Shown here one piece after another: positions 41,973-64,000 of a stretch of 64,000 nucleotides of DNA; the stretch's first letter is position 1, and every line of letters begins with the position of its first letter. The notes below the pieces were generated by a model. The model was not told the DNA's origin. It searched no databases and saw only the letters and a list, made by a program, of their open reading frames with translations. The DNA is from Hormiphora californensis (lineage: Eukaryota > Ctenophora > Tentaculata > Cydippida > Pleurobrachiidae), in contig CM035354.1 of the NCBI GenBank assembly GCA_020137815.1, forward strand, positions 7,435,987 through 7,499,986, given 5' to 3'. A program made the position numbers and the translations under genes.

Positions 41973-42283
41973 GTTGAGGATGGTTTTTTAATTTATACTG
42001 ATAATTAATTGTTGTTTACCCAAATCCATTTCCAGTGTATTAATTAAACTGCAAATATATAACTCAAGAATTTCAAATCATCATATCAAAGGGATATATT
42101 CCATAACAAGACACATAACGCATCCCAATATTTACACCCCCCCCCCCCGATCCTTAGTAAATATACCACCCTGAATCGTGTCTCAATGTCTCACAAAGTA
42201 CTGCCCTCTCCGAACCGGGCCGAATTCTCGCAGTGTGTACCAAATATCACAGTCATGTATTATGACAACCTGAATGTATTATT
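41973..42283. other. gap between convergent GT12 and TTC16 genes
   Basis: About 310 bp of 3'-flanking sequence for both genes. It contains a C10 run at 42138; nothing else recognised. Confidence 0.5.
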
Positions 42284-44074
42284 TTAGTGAGCCCTCATCT
42301 GTCTCTTAACTTTACTCTCATCAATCAGTCCGGGTATTTTCCTCTCCAACATTGGTCTGAAACTCAACACACTCTTGACCGTATTGTTGCTGGTCTTGTA
42401 ATTGTCAATCCAAGCATTATGTTGCACCAGACTCCCCTCCCCAATCGGCTCATGGTCCAGGGTGTTGGAACTATAAACCTGATCAATCAGACTCATCTCC
42501 GAATTCTCCACCATCTCATCCATTTGGCTGAGAATCTTCTGGCTGCTCCGGGCACTCAGAATTGAATCAATATTCTGGTTCGGGTACAACCTTGCTGCTA
42601 ACATAACACCCTCCTCAACCGTCCTATCCAGGAACAGTGCTCGTAGAAGGTCAGCACGTGCAGCTGGGAGCTGTTTCTGCATAAACCGTGCCCAAGCTCG
42701 GGATAGGTAATACTGAGCTACCTTACCGTTGCATGTTATCGCTGTTGTAAAGCACTTATCGGCATCACTATACCTCTTACCCGTGTACTCCTTGACCCCA
42801 TACTCGTGATGGACGAGACTTATCCGAGATATGGTGATCCAATCCTGAGGGTCGAGCTCCAGGGCCTGCTGGTAATCAGCCAGGGCAAAGTTTAGATGAC
42901 CCGTCATTCGGAAACAGTCACCTCTGTTAATGTAAAATCCCTTTTCGTTTCTCTCCCGTTTGATTGCCTGATCCAAAAGTGAGATGGCCTCCTCGAAGTA
43001 GCCTTTAGTGTAACACTCAACTGCGAAGTCATTGTAAGTTAGAACCAGCTGTCTAAAAGCATCTTTGTAAGGCTTACTGTTCTCTTCAACCTTGGAAAGA
43101 GCATGCATAAAGTCATCGATTGCCTGATCGTAGTGTGTTTGCTGTCTGAGGAGGGTACCTCTAAATATTGTGTACTCAGGGAAGGTTGGGTTTGTGTCGA
43201 TTGAAATTGTAATTTTGTTGATTGCCTCTGCAATATTTCCAGATAGAGCCTGATTGATTGCACTCGCTCTGCACTCCTCAGCCGATGCATTCAGGCCATC
43301 CACGATCTGCTGAGCCTGCACATTGTCAGGATCTAGTTCCAACGCTCGGTGAACATCGTAAAAGCACTTGGTGATATACCCAAAGAGTTTGTTCAGCCGG
43401 CTCCTCAAGATAAACAGGTCAGCGATATCATCATGATTCTCAATCAGAGTTTCCACGTACTGAAGGCACTCTCTCGGCTGCTCCAGAGCGAACAAATACG
43501 CCGCCTTTCGGATCTTATAGACGAACTTATTCGGATTGTATTGTAAGGCCTTTTCGGTCTGCTCTAAAGCTCCAACAAAATCCTGTTCATTAGAGAGAAG
43601 CTGACTGTGGAGAAAGTGAATGTAGGACAACCGGTTTTTCCAGTCTTGATCTTCATTGAGTTCTAGAGCGTGTTCATAGTTGAGAATGGCTTCTTTGAAC
43701 TCGCACAGTTGTAGCGCACACTCACCACGTAGAATGAAACAAGTAACCAGGTTATTTTTCATCTCAACAGCCTTGTTTAGTAGACCCATCGCATGAGAAT
43801 AGTTCCCGGCTTTGATTGCGGTACAAGCATCCGTAACCAGTTTACTCGCTTTCTGACTCTTGATTAGTCGCATGAACTCGGTGATACCGGTGTTGGTGTT
43901 ATCCGATTCAGCTTCAACTGGAACCTCCTCGCGAGGAGTGAGAGGACGATCCGTCAAGAATGCTCCAAGATCAGGCATTTCCTCTTCGTGATGGGACAGG
44001 GAGAGTTCTGAAAATTGCCCACCGGCGCTTTGTAGCGCTCTCCGAAGGTATTCGTTCTTTTCAAACTCATTCAT
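42284..44074 (-). CDS. TTC16: tetratricopeptide repeat protein 16
   Basis: 596 aa in one exon, starting MNEFEKNEYLRRAL. The open frame continues upstream but looks non-coding, and a gatgtag acceptor-like site lies 7 nt before this ATG. The acidic N terminus is followed by about ten TPR motifs (e.g. YSHAMGLLNKAVEMKNN, KEAILNYEHALELNED). The stretch LTYNDFAVECYTKGYFEEAI and GFYINRGDCFRMTGHLNFAL is diagnostic for TTC16 among TPR proteins. TPRs form helical peptide-binding scaffolds. TTC16 is little studied; a ciliary link is commonly suspected but not visible here. The long Ser/Lys tail of the mammalian protein is absent. Confidence 0.85.
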   Translation of the reverse strand: MNEFEKNEYLRRALQSAGGQFSELSLSHHEEEMPDLGAFLTDRPLTPREEVPVEAESDNTNTGITEFMRLIKSQKASKLVTDACTAIKAGNYSHAMGLLNKAVEMKNNLVTCFILRGECALQLCEFKEAILNYEHALELNEDQDWKNRLSYIHFLHSQLLSNEQDFVGALEQTEKALQYNPNKFVYKIRKAAYLFALEQPRECLQYVETLIENHDDIADLFILRSRLNKLFGYITKCFYDVHRALELDPDNVQAQQIVDGLNASAEECRASAINQALSGNIAEAINKITISIDTNPTFPEYTIFRGTLLRQQTHYDQAIDDFMHALSKVEENSKPYKDAFRQLVLTYNDFAVECYTKGYFEEAISLLDQAIKRERNEKGFYINRGDCFRMTGHLNFALADYQQALELDPQDWITISRISLVHHEYGVKEYTGKRYSDADKCFTTAITCNGKVAQYYLSRAWARFMQKQLPAARADLLRALFLDRTVEEGVMLAARLYPNQNIDSILSARSSQKILSQMDEMVENSEMSLIDQVYSSNTLDHEPIGEGSLVQHNAWIDNYKTSNNTVKSVLSFRPMLERKIPGLIDESKVKRQMRAH

Positions 44075-44449
44075 GTTGGAGCTACATCCTAGTATTGATA
44101 TCTGAGGACAATTTAGTCGTGATTTGAGGTGGAAAAGAACCAAAAACAAAGCATTTCAAAAATTTTAACTGCAAGAAAATTTTTCAGGAGACCGAGATTT
44201 TGAAACTTTTAAGAATTTGTCGAATAGAATGATCTCGCCGCGCAAATGAATTCAACTGTGGGCGCGCAACTCAAATTGGTGTCGTATTTTGAGAAGCTTC
44301 GCCCGATACAAACTTTCCTCAAAATTAAAACTTCCTTGATTTTCGTTTTGAATAAAAAACATTGATAAAGTAAACTGCAACAAGCAGATATAGCTGGATA
44401 AGATGATAACAAATTAAGTAAAATAATGTCTGTCACGCCAAAATCATCG

Positions 44450-57701
<13,252 letters not shown>

Positions 57702-57917
57702 GACGCTATACGGGCCGCTATACAGTCAAGAGATTAGATTTCATAGAAAACAGATATCGAGTAGAGAAAGAGTAAGCAAGGTTTTCATCCGAGGTTAAAC
57801 TTTGTTCAGGCACACCGTGAGGAGACAACAATGTACGTTTAGGTCACGGTAATTTCAATCTCTATAAATACAAACCACCTTATACAAAACAGATACATAC
57901 TCTCATAAATAACTATA

Positions 57918-58666
57918 TTAGTCAATTTTAACACTAAACGACACGCCACAGGAACACCCCGCGTCTGCCTGGGGGTTGTGAACTATTCGGAATGCAGAGC
58001 GGATCAATTCCTCGTGAAACTCAACCGTAGAACCTGGAATTATTGATCTTCAGAATACCAAAATGGGGTTGGTGATGCCGCCACACCTACACTAGCAGAG
58101 GGGATGGCCATGGCATCACCAAAAATATAATATTTTTCGGGTGGCAAGAAGGGATACAGAAATGATGAACAGTGAACACTTGTTGTTACCTTTGATGAAA
58201 TCAAGTGAGATGGAATCGGTAATAATTTTAATTCCATCCTTCTCTGTTACTACATCATCTTCTAGTACAGTTCCGTCTAGTTCGAATTTGTACTGAAATC
58301 CACTACACCCACCCCCGTCTACTGTTATCCTTAGAGAAGTTTCATCTGAGAAGGGAGGTTACTGTCAAAATACTGTCTCATCTGGGAAAAACAAGGAAAT
58401 TGAACAAAGGACAAAGTATAGGTGTTCTCATGTTTGATTGACTGAGTGGGGTGGGAGTGGGGTTAGATGCCAAAGTATAAAAAAGGCTTGCTTTGTTAGT
58501 TTGTTCAGACTCTGGCCCGACGCGGAGACAGTACAAACAGTTCAAAGAAAGGTTTACCTATTCGTTTGAGTTGTTTAACCGCACTATCATCTACCACCAG
58601 GGAACTGAATTGCCGGGTAATCCGGGATCCACTGACCCGCCTGAGAACCCTACCAAGTAGAGACAT
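57918..58666 (-). CDS. ISCA2: mitochondrial iron-sulfur cluster assembly protein ISCA2
   Basis: Three exons, 58558-58666, 58190-58345 and 57918-58033, phases 1 and 1, 126 aa. The Arg-rich start MSLLGRVLRRVSGSRITRQF is a mitochondrial targeting signal. The A-type carrier domain has the three conserved cysteines: VDGGGCSGFQYKF and, near the end, GCSCGVSF. IRSAFRIVHNPQADAG marks it as ISCA2 rather than ISCA1. With ISCA1 and IBA57 it helps make [4Fe-4S] clusters for mitochondrial enzymes. It ends only 216 bp upstream of SART3 on the same strand. Confidence 0.93.
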
Positions 58667-59047
58667 TTCACATCATCGTGCTAAACAATGATAATACTGT
58701 TCAAAGCAACTCGGGTAAACATGTCAAAGGAGAGATAGACTTTAGAGGAGGTATGTTATCAGCTTTCCGTTATGGTTGGTACACATACGACGAAATTGAA
58801 TCGCTTGACACTGTGTCCGTGCGGAACACACATTTTTTAGAATGAAAAGAAAGTATGAACGATTCAAAGACGAAATAGTTCATGCTTCACCAGGCTAAAA
58901 AATGTACAAAAATATGTGTCCTATAATAGGAATCCTATTAGAAAGCTATGTCGCATATTGAATCCCTTCTGCATAATACAGAAGCAATGAAACACCATCA
59001 TGTATCCTTTCTCATGGAGTTGGGCCTGTAGTTTCACTGTAGTAAAC

Positions 59048-59536
59048 TCATTTGGCAGTTCCCCCAGATTTTGAGAGTAACCTTGTGTCCCTAATAACAG
59101 CAGTACTATCCAACGCTTTACACATGTCATATACAGTCAGTGTAGCAAGGGAAGCCCCGACTAATGCCTCCATCTCAACCCCTGTTTGACCGGAACACCT
59201 CGCCTCACACTCAACCGATATTGTCCTTGTTTGTGGGTCCATGGTGAAGGATATGTCCAAATGTGACAAGTTGATTTGGTGACAGAGCGGTATTAGAGAG
59301 GATGTCTGCTTGGCCGCTTGGATCCCCGCTATTTTAGCCACAGTTAAAACTGACCCCTTTTTATTTGTATCATTTTCAATACTCTCAAAGGCAGCTTTGT
59401 TGACTGTTATGGAGGAGACCGCGATGGCTTTTCTATTTGTCTCCGGTTTGTTTCCCACGTTAACCATTGCTGCATTACCATGGCTGTCCACGTGTGTTAG
59501 AGAGCTGAAGAGTCTCCGACGTGGCAGTCTGATCAT
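59048..59536 (-). CDS. MOCS1: MoaC-type cyclic pyranopterin monophosphate synthase (standalone)
   Basis: 162 aa, one exon, starting directly at an acceptor (catcttcctttag|ATG). The N terminus MIRLPRRRLFSSL suits mitochondrial import. MoaC hallmarks: LTHVDSHGNAAMVNVG, KKGSVLTVAKIAGIQAAK, LIPLCHQINLSH, GQTGVEMEALVGASLA, YDMCKALD and LLSKSGG. The enzyme turns the MoaA product into cyclic pyranopterin monophosphate, the first stable molybdenum-cofactor precursor. In many animals MoaA and MoaC are parts of one MOCS1 locus; no radical-SAM MoaA is visible upstream in this window. The usual GDF tail after KSGG is missing, so the C terminus is slightly short. Confidence 0.88.
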   Translation of the reverse strand: MIRLPRRRLFSSLTHVDSHGNAAMVNVGNKPETNRKAIAVSSITVNKAAFESIENDTNKKGSVLTVAKIAGIQAAKQTSSLIPLCHQINLSHLDISFTMDPQTRTISVECEARCSGQTGVEMEALVGASLATLTVYDMCKALDSTAVIRDTRLLSKSGGTAK

Positions 59537-61410
59537 CTAAAGGAAGATGTACATAGTTTATAGTATCACTGCGCCGGCAAGCGCAAATTAAGGTAATACC
59601 TTCCCCCCTAAAAAATTTTCCCGAAAAAGTGGGCTCGCTTGCCAACAGCGTAGATATTAGTGAGCAAAACACGGTGGCTTATGGGGCTGTGGCATTGCCA
59701 CAGTATATAACAATTATTGTCAATTTCGAAGTTTAAGTCATTTTTTCACTTTTCGACCCCTCCTAACTCCGGAACAAGATGAGCTAGGAGGTTGAAATTT
59801 GGTACTAAGAAGCTTCACATAGACCTCTACTGACGGTAAAAATTTCAAGGAGCTAGCTCTTTCCGGTCGAAAGTTATGGCACCACCCCCAAAACAGAGAA
59901 TTCAGTGTGGGGATAGGAGGAGATATATATTATACAAGGTGGCCTACGGATTGCTGGTCATGGTTAGCGGGTTGGGACGTCAAAACGGTGATAGTTGTGA
60001 AAATCCAGTTACCAGTGTCTCAGGTACTATACTAGTCTCATCACTAAATTACCGCGCGGCCCAAAAAAAACTAAGGGTACGTTGGCCTTCTTTTCTCCAA
60101 GAATTTTAATTTCGATCACTCTGATATTTTGTCACAATATTTGTATGGTTACTCATTCGAGGAATCCGGAGTTTCAAAACATAAAAGTGTGAAGTTCATG
60201 AATGAACCCATTTTTTCGTTTTTCGGGTTTTTCAACGTTTTCTCATGGTTAAATTCGATTTTATCCTTAAAAATAGCAATCATGCATTAGAGTAAACTAT
60301 AATAAATGGCAATCCGAGTTTTTATTAAAAATGGATCAAGTTTAGTTGGTGAAATAAATGATTAAAAAACGGTCATTTTTACCAAACTTCGATTTTAACC
60401 CGTTTTGACAAGAAATTGGTAAATTCAGGCGCTAAAATTTCGTACGGCCATTACACTTGATCGATATTGATGTAAGCCAGAATTTCGGCTCTCTATCTAA
60501 AAATTCATTTTTACGACTGGAATGAATCCTAAATGAACTTGAAAACAAGAAAACTATTCCAAACCGGAATTTCACAATCGCCTTTGGGTAACGATTTCCT
60601 TTCAAACGCGACTAATTTTAGCTCAATTGGACCACCACAAGAGACACAGTGGCCACTTTTCCGACACTAGGTCTGGTCAAGTGACCCCTATTGAACCGCT
60701 AGCGTCATTAATAAGTGCCAATAAGCAGGTGTAACGGTCGCGTATCACGTATCACATCTGCTAATTAGGACGGTATACCGATACAGCGTCGGTTAGAATG
60801 TAAGTTCTCTTGCTAACACGTCATAATTTGATGGGGATCACATGACCCAACCTAGGCTTGGTAAACTGGTCACTGTGAATCTTGTGGTGATCCAATTAAG
60901 CTCAAACTGGTCGTGTTCGAAAGAAAATCGATAGCCAAACAAATTTGTAAAACTTTGGTACCAAAATATGGTCCCGTTTTGGCGTTCATTGAATGTTCAT
61001 TCGGGCGAAAAAAATGAATTTTCATCCAGAGGGCTGAAACTCTGGATTCCTCGAATGAGTAACCATACAAATATTGTGACAAAATATCAGAGTGATTGAA
61101 ATTAAATTTCTAGGAGAAAAAGCCAAGTCCCTTGTCTTTTTTTTGGCCGCTAGCCAGTCCTCTCGTTTTAACTGAATTTTGGTCCTTTTTCCCAATCGTT
61201 GAAATTTCGCAAATTGGGAATTAATTAATTCGGGAAACTTTTTCTTTCCCGGGTATTTCTGCTTTATAAGGAGCCTACTGAATACTTATTTTCCCCCGTG
61301 TTAAACTCTCTGTCCTTATCAAGCTGCTGTTCAGGACTGACTCAGATAAATGGCAATGACGTTCCGTCTTAAATTCGCGAATTCTTCTCAAGGCTACCTT
61401 CTCGCAAACA
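59537..61410. other. repeat-derived intergenic region
   Basis: About 1.9 kb without convincing genes. Most of it belongs to the diverged inverted repeat at 60100-61140. Short ORFs such as 59876-60109 have no support. Confidence 0.5.
60100..61140. repeat. diverged inverted-repeat element next to MoaC
   Basis: The left arm has 'attttgtcacaatatttgta' and 'ggttactcattcgaggaatc' (60128-60170) and later 'aattggaccaccacaaga'. The right arm (61035-61100 and 60870-60900) has the inverse of each. The left arm is longer, about 600 bp against 300. No ORF of note; probably an old foldback transposon, unrelated to the palindrome at 45531. Confidence 0.7.
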
Positions 61411-61440
61411 TCATCCTTGGAAAATCAAGATTTAAAATTT

Positions 61441-61611
61441 TCTAGAGCATCCTCTTTTCTCCTATCTCATTTCTCTCTCTCTTCTTCTACTACCTTCCCT
61501 TCTTTTCTCTCCACTCTCTTCCTTCTCTCTTTCCCCCCTTTTTCTCGTTCTTTTTTTTTCCTCTTTTTCTCCCCCCCTCTCTCCCCCCTCCTTCCCCCTT
61601 TTCCCCTTTTT

Positions 61612-61668
<57 letters not shown>

Positions 61669-61700
61669 TTCTGTCTCTCTCTCTCACCCTCTCTGGATGA
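61441..61700. repeat. pyrimidine-rich tract with (CT)n core
   Basis: About 260 bp of almost only C and T on the plus strand, ending in (CT)n with a few interruptions. ORFs through it are artefacts. Confidence 0.9.
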
Positions 61701-61904
61701 GCATCCAATCATACTCATAAAGAAATAAAGTTACTAAGTATATGAAGGTTTTCTTACTATCTTACTAGTATTTTACTGCATTGAAGATACGACTTGACGA
61801 ATAACGAGCCACCTAGCTGAGAAGAGCTGCTTTTGAAGCTTGTGTAATAGTGTTTGAAATTTTTGTCAAAACCACCTCTCATGCCCATTGCCCACCCTCT
61901 ATGT

Positions 61905-62775
61905 ATCCATTGACTCATCCCTTAATTGACTCATCACCTCACCCCTGATTGACTCATCATCTCACCCCCTATTGACTCCTTTTACCTCCTAATTAGTAAT
62001 TGACATTTGACTCATCATCTCACCCCCTGATTGACTCATCACCTCACCCCCTGATTGACTCATCACCTCACCCCCTGATTGACTCATCACCTCACCCCCT
62101 GATTGACTCATCACCTCACCCCCTAATTGACTCATCACCTCACCCCCTATTGACTCATCACCTCACCCCCTGATTGACTCCTCACCTCACCCCCTGATTG
62201 ACTCATCACCTCACCCCCTGATTGACTCCTCACCTCACCCCCTAATTGACTCATCACCTCACCCCCTATTGACTCATCACCTCACCCCCTGATTGACTCC
62301 TCACCTCACCCCCTGATTGACTCATCACCTCACCCCCTGATTGACTCATCACTCCCCCGACTCCCCCTTGATCTGTACCCTGAATCCTACTCACCCCCTA
62401 TTGACTCCTCACCTCACCCACCCCCTGATTGACTCCTCACCTCACCCCCTTTGGACTCAGCCTCACCTTCACCCCCTATTGGACTCATCACCTCAACCCT
62501 ACCTGTTGACTCCATCACCCTGTGACACCTCAACCCACCCCGGATGGACCCATCAACCTCACCCCCTATTGACCTCATCACCTCACCCCCTGATTTGACT
62601 CATCACCTCACCCCATGATTACTCCTCACCTCACCCACCTCACCCCCTGATTTACTCATCACCTCACCCCTGATGACTCATCACCTCACCCCCTGATTGA
62701 CCTCAATCACTCACCCCTGATTGACTCATCACCTCACCCCCTGATTGACTCATCACCTCACCCCCTGATTGACTC
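61905..62775. repeat. about 23-bp minisatellite containing TGACTCA
   Basis: Roughly 35 units of the pattern ATTGACTCATCACCTCACC plus CCCTG, degenerate in the middle (62340-62600). Almost every unit contains TGACTCA, the AP-1 core. It ends about 50 bp before the first exon of the right-edge gene. Confidence 0.88.
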
Positions 62776-62822
62776 TTCTTCGTAACGTTTACCATGATAT
62801 AGCTGGATAAAGTGAATCCCGT

Positions 62823-64000
62823 ATGACATCCAATATGAATTGCTTCATGGCCATCATCTTGATTTATGGTAACCAATACAATATAATATTTAGATTGAGT
62901 TATAACATTTAGAACGTTTAATTATATCCAATTATAATACCTAAATTATTTTTCAGTGAACCTCGGAACAGCTTTCCTAGTACCAGATCGATGCGAACTA
63001 GTAGCAGATAAGGGTTTCATAAGCGAGTATGTAAGCCATCAATGTCTGTGTCTTATCTCCCTCCATCCTGACCATTCTTTATCAGTGTTACAACTCCCCC
63101 ATTCTATTCGCTATTAATTTCGAACGATGGATTTTCAATGCAACGTGCCCCCATGACAAATTCCAGTACCAAGTATGGCGGGTTCCATGATGCCGATATG
63201 ACCCAACCAAGTGCGTTATGCGGGGCAGCCTTGTGTCATACCGATGATTTGAAAGGTGATTCATTCGTCCCACATTCCGTTAGAGATCTTTGCAAATTGG
63301 TTGTGTGCCACGGATATGATCTGGATAAGTGTGAAAAGAGGAAGAGAAAATTTGTGATGATGTGTGTGATTTTGACGATTGTCACGATGAAATCACTGTG
63401 GAGGGTACACATACGGTTTTAGTGTTGTGCACGTATCTGGGAATGGCTCCCCATAAGCTCGTCATGCACACATGCCATGAGTCTCTTTCAATACAAAAAT
63501 ATCTGTAATCAGGAGGCTGATACGAGAACGTGCGACATTGCAAACTCGAACCTAAGTTCGTGTAAAATGATGAGAAGTTTCAACCAGGAGCTCATGGACA
63601 TTCCGATATTCAACTTTACCCGGTGTGCCCGGATTAAGCATTACAAACGGTATCTAACTTACAATGAACAAGTATATAAAAGATTCAATAGTGACTCTTT
63701 TCGTTACACATACATCCCCAACTGCATGGACCTCATGGACCAGACGAATTGCTCCGATCCTGCCAGGGTAGCATTATCATGTCCCATAGTAGGCTACATG
63801 TCCACCGTTGCAAAGGTAATGGTATGTGACGAGCTACGGGAGGGTCTTTGCGATGACAACTTGGATATCCTCTGTGTGGATGTAACCTCTACCTGCACCA
63901 TCCACAAGCACCAGATTTGTGACGGTACCTCGGACTGCTCCTCAGGACAGGACGAATTAGAGTGCATCAGCGTGAGCACCAAGGGGTGTCACAGAAAAAT
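62823..64000 (+). CDS. secreted/membrane Cys-rich protein with LDLa domain, 5' part (runs off the window)
   Basis: Exons 62823-62868 (MTSNMNCFMAIILIY, signal peptide), 62957-63030 (VNLGTAFLVPDRCE, completing the signal) and 63086 onward. The third exon keeps its Cys-rich character to the window end but needs three one-base corrections, near 63150-63175, 63325 and 63505, at C5, GAAAAG and AAAAA runs. Visible motifs: CGAALCHTDDL, CHGYDLDKC, an acidic CDDVCDFDDCHDE that is LDLa-like, and a clear LDLa module CTIHKHQICDGTSDCSSGQD at 63893-63965. LDLa modules bind calcium and ligands in receptors and matrix proteins. The rest of the gene lies beyond 64000. Confidence 0.6.

Noticed and set aside
61417-61728. 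Ser/Leu/Phe-rich ORF in the pyrimidine tract
   Set aside because: Low-complexity artefact of a CT-rich tract.
62341-62598. 85-aa His/Pro/Ser ORF
   Set aside because: Reads the degenerate 23-bp minisatellite; no independent support.

Overview
This is animal nuclear DNA from a compact genome. Genes have short GT-AG introns and sit 0.1-0.5 kb apart. Recognisable genes are typically metazoan: SART3, TTC16, ABHD8, ISCA2, IMMP1L, a MoaC-type MOCS1 and a GT12 (B4GALNT-like) glycosyltransferase. No bacterial or viral signature was seen. The species cannot be fixed from the sequence. Compactness plus a possible trans-splicing signature would fit a glass sponge or another non-bilaterian, but that is only a guess.

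Layout. (1) 0.1-34.7 kb, all on the minus strand: a dense head-to-tail array of about 14 lineage-specific genes for Arg/Ser- or Pro-rich, probably nuclear proteins, interrupted only by IMMP1L. Two families are interleaved. One carries U1/matrin-type C2H2 fingers (CX2CX12HX5H) near the C terminus. The other shares an almost identical N-terminal cassette (DLYHSRFS) and has C-terminal 'LTxxQ' helical repeats. (2) 34.7-36.9 kb: remnant of a non-LTR retrotransposon that keeps only ORF1. (3) 36.9-39 kb: ABHD8-like hydrolase (minus). (4) 39.4-42.0 kb: seven-exon GT12 glycosyltransferase (plus). (5) 42.3-44.1 kb: TTC16 (minus). (6) 44.4-57.7 kb: a 12-exon SART3 (minus) with three unrelated plus-strand genes nested in its introns. 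(7) 57.9-59.5 kb: ISCA2 and a standalone MoaC (minus). (8) 59.5-62.8 kb: repeats. (9) 62.8 kb to the right edge: the start of a secreted or membrane Cys-rich LDLa protein (plus).

Most striking points: the tandem array; a splice acceptor within 0-32 nt of the start codon in all 15 array genes (5'UTR introns or spliced-leader trans-splicing); a 30-bp minisatellite in SART3 that copies the end of an exon together with its 5' splice site while staying in frame; and a 1.35-kb palindrome filling another SART3 intron. Several genes carry single-base frameshifts, mostly consistent with assembly indels, so their reading frames are approximate.
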